A program made the translations under genes and the position numbers. Under the pieces are notes generated by a model, which was not told the origin of the DNA, searched no databases, and saw nothing but the letters and a program-made list of their open reading frames with translations. Below are positions 5,945 through 13,003 of a stretch of 27,221 nt of DNA, piece by piece. How positions within the stretch are numbered: position 1 is the stretch's first letter; each line of letters begins with the position of its first letter. This DNA is from Lachnospiraceae bacterium UBA7729 (GTDB lineage: Bacteria > Bacillota > Clostridia > Lachnospirales > Lachnospiraceae), in contig DLFD01000029.1 of assembly GCA_002482005.1 (NCBI GenBank), forward strand, positions 17,392-44,612, read 5' to 3'.

Positions 5945-8053
5945 ATGAGCAAGGTTTACAGGACTGCACTTGACGAGGATATCCTGCTTTCCATCGAGAA
6001 GCCGGAGCGATACCTTGGCAATGAGCTGAATACAGTAAAGAAAGACAAGACAAAGATCGATATCCGGTTTGCAATGGCATTCCCGGATGTCTACGAGATC
6101 GGAATGTCCCACCTCGGGATCCAGATTCTCTATTCCATGTTCAACAGGAGAGAGGACACCTGGTGCGAGAGAGTCTATTCGCCGTGGGTCGATCTCGACA
6201 GGATCATGAGGGAGAAGCATATCCCGCTGTTTGCACTGGAGTCGCAGGACCCGGTCAGGGAGTTTGATTTCCTGGGGATCACCCTGCAGTATGAGCTCTG
6301 CTACACGAACGTGCTGCAGCTCATCGATCTGACGGGGATGCCGCTGCATGCGGAAGACAGACTTTATGAGAACAAGGGAGCGGCTGCGTCCTCGGGCGAT
6401 AGCCTTCAGGAGGCGAAGCTGGGGGAGATGCCGATCGTCATCGGAGGCGGACCGTGTGCCTACAACCCGGAGCCGATCGCGGATTTCTTTGACATGTTCT
6501 ATATCGGAGAGGGGGAGACGGTCTACGATCAGCTGCTTGATCTCTATAAGCGGTGTAAAAAGGCGGGGGCGACCAGGAGAGAGTTCCTGCTCAGGGCGGC
6601 TCAGATCGAAGGAATCTATGTCCCTATGTTCTATACCCCGGCTTATAACGAGGACGGGACGCTGAAGACATTTACGCCGGACCCGGAGCATCCGGAGCTT
6701 CCGAAGAGAATAAGGAAGCAGGCGGAAGCAGATCTCTCGACGGCTCCGTATATCGACAGGCCGCTGGTTCCCTATATGCGCGTCACCCAGGACCGGGTGG
6801 TCCTCGAGATCATGAGGGGCTGCATCAGAGGATGCCGTTTCTGTCAGGCAGGCATGATCTACCGGCCGAACCGCGTCAAGGATGTCGACGTGCTGAAGAA
6901 GCAGGCTGAGAGGCTGCTGGAGCTCAGCGGCCAGGATGAGATCACTTTGTCCAGTCTGTCCTCCAGCGACTATCCGTGTCTGCAGGAGCTGGTCACTTAC
7001 CTGATCGATGAGTTCGGGAAAAAGCAGGTGAACATCGCCCTTCCTTCCCTCCGCATCGATGCGTTCAGCCTGGACGTCATGAGCAAAGTGCAGGACGTGA
7101 ACAAAAGCTCGCTCACATTTGCACCGGAGGCGGGGAGCCAGAGACTGCGCGACGTCATCAACAAGGGTCTGACCGAGGAGGATATCCTGCACGGAGCCGG
7201 AGAGGCATTCAGGGGCGGCTGGAACAAGGTCAAGCTTTACTTTATGCTCGGACAGCCGACCGAGACGGAGGAGGACCGGAAGGATATCGCCCATCTGGCG
7301 CAGAAGATCGCGGATGTCTACTATGAGATTCCGAAGGAGGCCCGCAGCGGCAAGTGTACGATCTCCATCTCGACTTCGTTCTTTGTGCCGAAGCCGTTCA
7401 CGCCGTTCCAATGGGCGGTCATGTACGACCCGGGCGACTATCTTGGCTTCGCCTCGACCGTGAACCATGAGGTCAGGGAGATGAAGAACCACAAGTCCAT
7501 CCGGTACAACTGGCATGAAGCTTACGTGACGGTCCTCGAGGGACTGTTTGCACGCGGCGACCGCCGTGTCGCGAAGACCATAGAGTCGGCTTACCGACAT
7601 GGTGCGCTGTTTGACGCCTGGTCCGAGTACTGGGACTGGTCCAGATGGACGGCTGCCATGTCTGACACCGGCCTGAACCTGGCCTTCTATACGAAGCGGC
7701 AGAGGCGGGAGGATGAGCTCTTCCCGTGGGACTTCATCGACTGCGGCGTCACGAAGAAGTTTCTGCTTGACGAGTGGCACAGGGCGACGCATGACGGCAC
7801 GGTGACCCCGAACTGCAGAGAGAACTGCAACGCGTGCGGAGCCATGAAGTATGGCTGCGGGATCTGCTATGATATGGCGGATGGAAAGCCGGTCCCGAGA
7901 AAGAATCACTATCAGGAATGGGCGAAGGCCCAGGAGAAGATCAAAGCTGAGAAGAAGGCTCAGTTCGAGGCGGAGAAGGAAGCCAGGACCGCAGAATACG
8001 AGGCTTTCAGAGAAGCCGCCAGGGCTGAGGCAGAAGAGGGGGCGAAGGCATGA
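5945..8053 (+). CDS. TIGR03960-type B12-binding radical SAM protein
   Basis: A 702-residue protein of unknown reaction. The N-terminal about 230 residues contain a cobalamin-binding-type Rossmann region (FPDVYEIGMSHLGIQILY; IVIGGGPCAYNPEPIADFFD; IGEGE). The radical SAM core follows with the cluster motif CIRGCRFC, C293, C297 and C300, and then SLSSSDYP and FAPEAGSQRLR typical of YgiQ-like enzymes. A C-terminal cysteine cluster, CNACGAMKYGCGICYD, precedes a Lys/Glu/Ala-rich helical tail of about 45 residues. I chose ATG 5945 (AAGGAAGAG just upstream, MSKVYRTALDEDIL start). In-frame ATGs at 5876 and 5909 are possible but have poorer sites. Its stop overlaps the next start by ATGA, and the partner family downstream nearly always accompanies it in Clostridia, so the two probably act together. 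Confidence 0.88.
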   Translation: MSKVYRTALDEDILLSIEKPERYLGNELNTVKKDKTKIDIRFAMAFPDVYEIGMSHLGIQILYSMFNRREDTWCERVYSPWVDLDRIMREKHIPLFALESQDPVREFDFLGITLQYELCYTNVLQLIDLTGMPLHAEDRLYENKGAAASSGDSLQEAKLGEMPIVIGGGPCAYNPEPIADFFDMFYIGEGETVYDQLLDLYKRCKKAGATRREFLLRAAQIEGIYVPMFYTPAYNEDGTLKTFTPDPEHPELPKRIRKQAEADLSTAPYIDRPLVPYMRVTQDRVVLEIMRGCIRGCRFCQAGMIYRPNRVKDVDVLKKQAERLLELSGQDEITLSSLSSSDYPCLQELVTYLIDEFGKKQVNIALPSLRIDAFSLDVMSKVQDVNKSSLTFAPEAGSQRLRDVINKGLTEEDILHGAGEAFRGGWNKVKLYFMLGQPTETEEDRKDIAHLAQKIADVYYEIPKEARSGKCTISISTSFFVPKPFTPFQWAVMYDPGDYLGFASTVNHEVREMKNHKSIRYNWHEAYVTVLEGLFARGDRRVAKTIESAYRHGALFDAWSEYWDWSRWTAAMSDTGLNLAFYTKRQRREDELFPWDFIDCGVTKKFLLDEWHRATHDGTVTPNCRENCNACGAMKYGCGICYDMADGKPVPRKNHYQEWAKAQEKIKAEKKAQFEAEKEARTAEYEAFREAARAEAEEGAKA

Positions 8054-8910
8054 GATACCGGATCAGGTACAGTAAGCAGGGTCTCATGAAGTACATCGGG
8101 CATCTTGACATGATGAGGAGCTTCCAGAAGATTCTCAGAAGGACGGGCATCGATGTGACCTTCTCGGAAGGCTACAGCCCGCATATGGTGATGTCCTATG
8201 CATTTCCGCTCGGGGTAGGCATGACAAGCGACTCGGAGTATGTCGATGTCGATCTCAACCGGCCCTATCCCAGTGTGGAGCTGGTCAGGAGACTGAATGG
8301 GGCATCCCCGGAAGGGATCCATATCCTGGATGCCAGGGAGGTGCCGGTCGGTAAAGGCAGCAAGGGTATGACGCTTGTCGCAAGGGCGGACTACACGCTG
8401 AACTTCCGGGAGGGGCATGAATTTCCGGAAGGCTGGAAAGAGAATTTTTCAAGATTCATCGCACAGACGGAGATCATGGCTGTCAAGAAGGGCAAGAAGA
8501 CAGTAAAGGAGATCAACATCGCGCCGCTGATCTACCAGGCGGTCGTGGACCCGGAACCCTTTACGGTGAAGGGGATCGCGGATGACGCTGATGCGGCGGA
8601 AGATGATTCTGCAGCGTCAGGCAGCCATGAGAATGAAGCAGGGGACAGCCTGGACATTGTCCGGAGCGGAGATATCTTCCTGGCTCTGTCTGCAGGTTCC
8701 GCCGCAAACATCCGGCCGGAGCTTGTCATGGAGACATTCGCGAAGCAGTATGGCTATGAAGATCCGGAGCATCCGGACCCGTTCCGCTTCCGCATCAACC
8801 GCGACGAAGTCTTCGCGGATACGGTAGCCGGGGATGCCGAAGAGGCGAAGACGGCAGCAGGTGGCCATAACTTTGTGCCCCTGATCGGCCTCGGAAAGAT
8901 AATCTCATGA
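8050..8910 (+). CDS. TIGR03936-type radical SAM-associated protein (DUF2344)
   Basis: 286 residues, with the typical opening MRYRIRYSKQGLMKYIGHLD and the F-S-E-G-Y-S-P-H signature, which identify the family found fused to or next to TIGR03960 radical SAM enzymes. It has no cluster motif itself; its function is unknown and it may present the substrate to its partner. Residues about 178-200 are an acidic low-complexity insertion (DDADAAEDDSAASGSHENEA). It starts at ATG 8050 within the stop of the radical SAM gene (ATGA) and ends in another ATGA with the RNase gene, so the three are translationally coupled. Confidence 0.87.
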   Translation: MRYRIRYSKQGLMKYIGHLDMMRSFQKILRRTGIDVTFSEGYSPHMVMSYAFPLGVGMTSDSEYVDVDLNRPYPSVELVRRLNGASPEGIHILDAREVPVGKGSKGMTLVARADYTLNFREGHEFPEGWKENFSRFIAQTEIMAVKKGKKTVKEINIAPLIYQAVVDPEPFTVKGIADDADAAEDDSAASGSHENEAGDSLDIVRSGDIFLALSAGSAANIRPELVMETFAKQYGYEDPEHPDPFRFRINRDEVFADTVAGDAEEAKTAAGGHNFVPLIGLGKIIS

Positions 8911-10097
8911 AATACCTGATCGAGAAAAGTCAGAATAAGATCATGTCCTATCTTCTTGGCGCGGACGGGAAGGCGGTGGAGATACGCGCTGACCAGCCGG
9001 AAGATGGCCTGAAGCCTGGCGATATCGTGATCGGCCGTGTAGAACAGGTTTCGGCCGCGACAGGCGCCTGTTTTGTACGGATCGCGAAGGACCTGAAGGG
9101 CTATCTGCCTTTTGAGGAGATGGCCGATCCGACCTATACCCGGAAGGGACCTTCGAAGAGGGTGCAGCAGGGGGATGAGCTGGTCGTTCAGATCAGCCGG
9201 GAAGCGTTCGGGCAGAAGGATATGTCCCTCACCACGAAGCTTCAGCTGAACGGGAGGTATCTTGTCCTGCAGAGATGCGGCACCGGTCTCGGAATCTCCA
9301 GGAAGATCGCGGATGAGCGCAGGAAAGATCTGAAGGACCATCTGTTTACCGATGAGATATTCCGGAAGCTGGACCAGATCCTCGGGGAATGCGGAATCAT
9401 CGTAAGAACGAATGCGGAGCATGCGCCGGACAGCCGTATCCGGAAGGAACTTGATGAGCTTTCGGCGGCGATGCAGCATATCCTGCTGACAGCGCCTTAC
9501 CGGACGGCATGTACGGTGCTTTTCCGGCAGCCGGACCGCTGGCTGAAGCGGACGGATTCCCTGCCGATGGATAAGGTCGATCAGATCCTGACGGACGACA
9601 GGGAACTGTATGACAGACTTGCCGGCTATCTGCCGGCGGCAATGGCGGAGAAACTGAGACTCTATCAGGATGATATGATCTCCATGCACAATGTGTTCTC
9701 CCTGACGCGGGAACTGAGCCATGCCCTGACGAAGAAAGTGAACCTGAAGAGCGGAGCCAACCTCGTCATCGAGCAGACGGAAGCGCTTGTCGCGATCGAC
9801 GTGAACTCAGCCCGCTCGGTCAAGGGAAAGGACAAGGAGAAGGCAGCGCTGGCAGTCAACCTGGAGGCAGCGAGGGAGGTCGCGAGACAGATCCGTCTGC
9901 GCAGCCTTTCGGGAATGATCCTGGTCGACTTCATCAACATGGAAGAGGATGCAGACTACGAGACTCTGATGCACGAGCTGAGGATGGCGACCGCCGCAGA
10001 CCCCATGCGGGTAGCGGTCATCGACCGTACAGCCTTAGGACTCGTTGAGATGACCCGGCGGAAAGTGGAAGTTCCGCTGCCTGAGCAGATGAAGTAA
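8907..10097 (+). CDS. rng: RNase E/G-family endoribonuclease, minimal catalytic form
   Basis: A single-strand endoribonuclease of rRNA and mRNA processing. In 396 residues it shows an S1-like RNA-binding domain (about 35-115: GDIVIGRVEQV...GACFVRI...GYLP), a 5'-sensor/RNase H-like region, and the DNase I-like catalytic part. The catalytic Mg2+ aspartates are D298 (VAIDVNSAR) and D341 (ILVDFINM). The protein ends about 15 residues after GLVEMTRRK. It therefore lacks the CxxC zinc-link and small domain that follow in E. coli RNase E and G (489 residues in RNase G); short forms are usual in Clostridia. The start overlaps the previous stop (ATGA). No terminator follows; three imperfect 17-nt repeats and the rplU promoter come next. 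Confidence 0.9.
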   Translation: MKYLIEKSQNKIMSYLLGADGKAVEIRADQPEDGLKPGDIVIGRVEQVSAATGACFVRIAKDLKGYLPFEEMADPTYTRKGPSKRVQQGDELVVQISREAFGQKDMSLTTKLQLNGRYLVLQRCGTGLGISRKIADERRKDLKDHLFTDEIFRKLDQILGECGIIVRTNAEHAPDSRIRKELDELSAAMQHILLTAPYRTACTVLFRQPDRWLKRTDSLPMDKVDQILTDDRELYDRLAGYLPAAMAEKLRLYQDDMISMHNVFSLTRELSHALTKKVNLKSGANLVIEQTEALVAIDVNSARSVKGKDKEKAALAVNLEAAREVARQIRLRSLSGMILVDFINMEEDADYETLMHELRMATAADPMRVAVIDRTALGLVEMTRRKVEVPLPEQMK

Positions 10098-10100
10098 GGA

Positions 10101-10162
10101 AATGAAATCAGCTGAAGAAATGAAATCAGCTGAGAAAGGTCAGCTGAGAAAATGAAATCAGG
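10101..10162 (+). repeat. short tandem repeat between RNase G gene and rplU promoter
   Basis: A unit close to AAATGAAATCAGCTGAG is repeated about 3.7 times: 10101-10117, 10118-10134, a copy shortened by an internal loss at 10135-10148, and a partial copy at 10149-10162. It ends two bases before the rplU -35 box. It was probably made by slippage; whether it acts on the promoter is unknown. Confidence 0.75.
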
Positions 10163-10164
10163 TG

Positions 10165-10193
10165 TTGACAGCGGTCTTCGGCCTGCGTATAAT
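10165..10193 (+). promoter_or_regulatory. perfect consensus sigma-A promoter of rplU-prp-rpmA
   Basis: TTGACA (10165-10170), a 17-nt spacer and TATAAT (10188-10193): consensus at both boxes and at the spacing. Transcription should start near 10200. This is the strongest promoter in the window and fits a ribosomal protein operon. Confidence 0.92.
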
Positions 10194-10199
10194 ATCATT

Positions 10200-10311
10200 C
10201 GTATGCCGCACGGAGAGGCATAAGTGCGCCTGCTGATCTTCGATATATATATGTATCCTATGGCGGGCGACGCCACATTCGGCGAGTTCTGAGAAAGGGG
10301 AGGTGCCCTGA
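10200..10311 (+). ncRNA. probable L21 leader (ribosomal protein autoregulation)
   Basis: The 112-nt 5' UTR of rplU contains a TATGCC/GGCATA hairpin right at the transcription start (10202-10207 with 10217-10222) and a TGGCG/CGCCA hairpin (10261-10265 with 10271-10275) followed by CATTCGGCGAG, just before the ribosome binding site GGGGAGG. Position and layout fit the Firmicutes L21 leader family. I identify it from context and these stems, not from a covariance search. Confidence 0.55.
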
Positions 10312-10620
10312 ATGTACGCAATTATTGCAACTGGTGGAAAGCAGTACAAGGTTTCCGAAGGCGAAGAGATCAGAGTTGAGAAGCTCGGAGCTGCTGACGG
10401 AGAGACTGTTACTTTTGATCAGGTCCTGGCCGTAAGCACGGACGATGGTCTTAAGGCAGGCGCAGATGTTGCTTCTGCAACGGTTACGGCTTCTGTTGTA
10501 AAGACTGCAAGAGCCAGGAAGGTTCTTGTAGCAAAGTACAAGAGAAAGACCGGATACCACAAGAAGAACGGCCACAGACAGTATTTCACTCAGGTTAAGA
10601 TCGAGAAGATCAACGCATAA
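10312..10620 (+). CDS. rplU: 50S ribosomal protein L21
   Basis: 102 residues, the normal length. It opens with MYAIIATGGKQYKV and has the conserved C-terminal KYKRKTGYHKKNGHRQ block that contacts 23S rRNA. First gene of the L21-Prp-L27 operon, with a perfect consensus promoter and a structured leader. The start ATG 10312 lies behind GGGGAGGTG. The prp gene follows after 50 nt that form a hairpin. Confidence 0.97.
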   Translation: MYAIIATGGKQYKVSEGEEIRVEKLGAADGETVTFDQVLAVSTDDGLKAGADVASATVTASVVKTARARKVLVAKYKRKTGYHKKNGHRQYFTQVKIEKINA

Positions 10621-10623
10621 TCG

Positions 10624-10660
10624 TCTCCTGCGGTCAGCGGAGATCTCTGCAGACAGGAGA
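10624..10660 (+). promoter_or_regulatory. hairpin sequestering the prp ribosome binding site
   Basis: TCTCCTG (10624-10630) pairs perfectly with CAGGAGA (10654-10660). The 3' arm is the only Shine-Dalgarno candidate for prp (ATG 10671), so ribosome entry should be reduced unless the stem is melted, for instance by ribosomes finishing rplU (stop at 10618-10620). Confidence 0.55.
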
Positions 10661-10670
10661 ATGACAAAAC

Positions 10671-11000
10671 ATGATCCATGTGGAACTCTACAGATCGGGA
10701 GATAAGGTCCTTGGCTTCGAGTCAAAGGGTCACGCAGGCGCGGGCGAGTATGGCTACGATATTGTCTGCAGCGCGGTATCTGTGCTGACGATTAATACGG
10801 CGAACGCGGTCGGATGTCTGACTGGAGCCCATTATACCGAAGATCAGGATCCGGATGGCGGTTACCTGAAATTTATGCTCAGCGATGGGGAAGACAGAGA
10901 TGCGCAGGTCCTGATGAGGGCGCTGCAGCTCGGGCTTTCACAGATTGCTGAGAACTATCCGGACTATATCCGGGTTAAAATCCGAGAAGTAAAAGCGTAA
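10671..11000 (+). CDS. prp: ribosomal-processing cysteine protease Prp
   Basis: It removes the N-terminal extension of ribosomal protein L27, a step needed for functional ribosomes in Firmicutes. 109 residues, matching the family (also called YsxB). The catalytic pair is visible: H21 in GHAGAGEYGYD and C33 in DIVCSAVSVL. It lies between its operon partner L21 and its substrate L27, the standard arrangement. Its ribosome binding site AGGAG is about 11 nt from the ATG and buried in a hairpin, which would keep its level below that of the ribosomal proteins. Confidence 0.95.
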   Translation: MIHVELYRSGDKVLGFESKGHAGAGEYGYDIVCSAVSVLTINTANAVGCLTGAHYTEDQDPDGGYLKFMLSDGEDRDAQVLMRALQLGLSQIAENYPDYIRVKIREVKA

Positions 11001-11032
11001 GCGGGCTTCTCATTCCGGGAGGTGAATTAAAG

Positions 11033-11329
11033 ATGCTGAACATGAACCTTCAGTTCTTCGCTCATAAAAAGGGAGTCGGTTCTACCAAGAACGGACGTGA
11101 CTCTGAGTCCAAGAGACTTGGTGCGAAGAGAGCAGACGGACAGTTCGTCAAGGCTGGAAATATCCTTTACAGACAGCGCGGAACCCATATTCATCCGGGT
11201 GAGAACGTTGGGATCGGCAAGGATGATACACTGTATGCCAAGGCAGACGGCGTAGTCAGGTTCTCAAGACTTGGCAAGTTCAGAAAGCAGGTTTCGATCG
11301 TTGCTGCTGAGGAGAAGGCTGAGGCTTGA
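11033..11329 (+). CDS. rpmA: 50S ribosomal protein L27 (with Prp-cleavable extension)
   Basis: 98 residues. The N-terminus MLNMNLQFFAHKKGVGST contains the LNLQFF motif cut by Prp between F and A, leaving the mature AHKKG start that reaches the peptidyl transferase centre. The body GRDSESKRLGAKRADGQFV and RQRGTHIHPG is typical L27. The start is ATG 11033 behind GGGAGGTG at a spacing of 8; a second ATG three codons later is less likely. Last gene of the operon, followed by an intrinsic terminator. Confidence 0.97.
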   Translation: MLNMNLQFFAHKKGVGSTKNGRDSESKRLGAKRADGQFVKAGNILYRQRGTHIHPGENVGIGKDDTLYAKADGVVRFSRLGKFRKQVSIVAAEEKAEA

Positions 11330-11389
11330 GAGAGATCTCTTGTCTGAGCAGATATTTCAAGCGGATCGGTTTTCGAGACTGATTTTCCG

Positions 11390-11421
11390 GAAGGGGTTGC
11401 GAACGCAATCCCTTCTTTTTT
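11390..11421 (+). terminator. intrinsic terminator after rpmA
   Basis: GAAGGGGTTGC (11390-11400) pairs with GCAATCCCTTC (11405-11415), 11 bp with one G-U, loop GAAC, followed by six T. It separates the L21-L27 operon from obgE. Confidence 0.92.
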
Positions 11422-11470
11422 CGTAAAAAGGGAAAGGCTGCCGGCGGCAGTCTTCTGATAAGGAGAAACT

Positions 11471-12793
11471 ATGTTTGCAGACAGAGCAAAGATCGTGATC
11501 CGTTCCGGAAAGGGCGGCGACGGCCATGTCAGTTTCCGGCGCGAGAAGTTTGTGGCTGCCGGCGGGCCGGACGGCGGCGACGGCGGAAGGGGCGGAGATG
11601 TTATCTTTGAGGTAGATGACGGGCTGAACACGCTGCTGGATTACCGGCATCGCCGCAAGTTTTCCGCAACTGATGGGGAGCCGGGAGGCAAGAAGCGCTG
11701 CCATGGCAGGGATGGGCAGGACCTTGTTCTGAGAGTCCCGGCGGGAACAGTGGTGCGGCTTGCAGAGACCGGCGAGGTCATAGCGGATATGTCCGGGGAC
11801 AACCGCAGGCAGGTCGTCCTGAAGGGAGGCCGCGGCGGCAATGGCAACATGCACTATGCCACTTCGACGATGCAGGTCCCGGAGTATGCGCAGCCTGGCC
11901 AGGAAGCCAGGGAGCTGGAAGTACGCCTGGAGCTGAAGACGATCGCGGATGTGGGCCTGATCGGATACCCGAACGTAGGCAAGTCGACTCTGCTTTCTCA
12001 CATCTCCAATGCAAAACCAAAGATCGCCAATTACCATTTCACGACCCTGCAGCCCGAGCTGGGAGTCGTTGACCTTGGGGACGGCAAGGGATTTGTTGCC
12101 GCTGACATCCCGGGACTGATCGAAGGAGCAAGCGAAGGAGCAGGACTCGGGCATGAGTTCCTTCGCCATATCGACCGCTGCAAGGTACTGATCCATGTGG
12201 TTGACGCAGCTTCCGCGGAGGGGAGAGATCCGGTCGAGGATATCTACAGGATCGATCAGGAGCTTGCTGCCTATGACGTTGCACTCGGCGAAAAGCCACA
12301 GGTCATAGCGGCAAACAAGATCGATTCCATCGTGGAGCCGGAAGACGGGAAGAACCCAGACGGAAGCGGCTGGGAAGATCCGGTGAAGAGACTGAAGGAC
12401 GAGTTCGGACCCAAAGGAATCGAGGTGTTCCCGATCTCGGCAGTTACCGGACAAGGTCTGAAAGAACTGACCTACTATGTGAACTCGATGCTGGAGAAGA
12501 TACCGAAGGGGACCCGGGTATATGCACAGGAATACTTCCCGGAGGAGCATATCCCTGGAAACAATCTCTCCTACACATGCTGGAGGGACGAGAAGGATCC
12601 GCATCTTTTCCATGTAGAGGGACCAAAGGTCGACAAGATGCTGGGCTATACCAACCTGGAATCTGAGAAGGGATTCCGTTTCTTCCAGAACTTCCTGAAA
12701 GACAGCGGCATCCTCAAAGAACTTGAGAAGCTCGGGATCGTGGACGGAGACACCGTCAAGCTGTACGAGCTGAGCTTTGAATACTATAAGTAA
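11471..12793 (+). CDS. obgE: Obg-family GTPase (ObgE/CgtA)
   Basis: A GTPase that binds the 50S subunit and acts in ribosome assembly and stress signalling. 440 residues in the Firmicutes three-domain form. The Obg glycine-rich fold is at 1-158 (GGRGGNGNMHYATSTMQVP). The G domain follows with GYPNVGKS (165-172, G1), DIPG (212-215, G3), NKID (282-285, G4) and SAV (323-325, G5). The C-terminal OCT domain is at about 355-438. The start ATG 11471 lies behind AAGGAG. It sits between two terminators, so it should have its own promoter in 11422-11460, which I could not define. Its position after rpmA is conserved in Firmicutes. Confidence 0.97.
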   Translation: MFADRAKIVIRSGKGGDGHVSFRREKFVAAGGPDGGDGGRGGDVIFEVDDGLNTLLDYRHRRKFSATDGEPGGKKRCHGRDGQDLVLRVPAGTVVRLAETGEVIADMSGDNRRQVVLKGGRGGNGNMHYATSTMQVPEYAQPGQEARELEVRLELKTIADVGLIGYPNVGKSTLLSHISNAKPKIANYHFTTLQPELGVVDLGDGKGFVAADIPGLIEGASEGAGLGHEFLRHIDRCKVLIHVVDAASAEGRDPVEDIYRIDQELAAYDVALGEKPQVIAANKIDSIVEPEDGKNPDGSGWEDPVKRLKDEFGPKGIEVFPISAVTGQGLKELTYYVNSMLEKIPKGTRVYAQEYFPEEHIPGNNLSYTCWRDEKDPHLFHVEGPKVDKMLGYTNLESEKGFRFFQNFLKDSGILKELEKLGIVDGDTVKLYELSFEYYK

Positions 12794-12799
12794 CATTCT

Positions 12800-12847
12800 G
12801 AGGAATATATGCTGCGAAATAATCGCAGCATGTATTCCTCGCTTTTT
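12800..12847 (+). terminator. intrinsic terminator after obgE
   Basis: An 18-bp stem with one mismatch: 12800-12817 pairs with 12823-12840, arms ending GCTGCGA and TCGCAGC, 5-nt loop, followed by GC and TTTTT. It is very stable and lies between convergent genes. The - strand lacks a T-run after it, so rqcH probably ends by other means. Confidence 0.93.
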
Positions 12848-13003
12848 CAGAGAATACACGCCAGTAAATCCTTGCTGAAAATTACTATTCGGATGGATTG
12901 CCGGATATCCTTCCGTTTTATGGAAAAAGCAAGATTTCTTCGGCGTAGTCCCAGGAAGATTTTTCCGGGATTGCATGCCGGCGAAAATCTGCCAGCTTCC
13001 CGG

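Noticed and set aside
5885..7909. Long - strand open frame (674 codons)
   Set aside because: Antisense to the radical SAM gene with its intact cluster motif; low-quality composition.
10102..10155. Mini-ORF MKSAEEMKSAEKGQLRK in the tandem repeats
   Set aside because: The ATG is only one base from the possible AAGGA site and the peptide is a by-product of the repeat.
11357..12976. Long - strand open frame (539 codons)
   Set aside because: Antisense to obgE and crossing two terminators.
12848..13003. Terminator or small gene downstream of rqcH
   Set aside because: Repeated AAGATTT-like words but no hairpin with a U-run on the - strand and no frame with a ribosome binding site.
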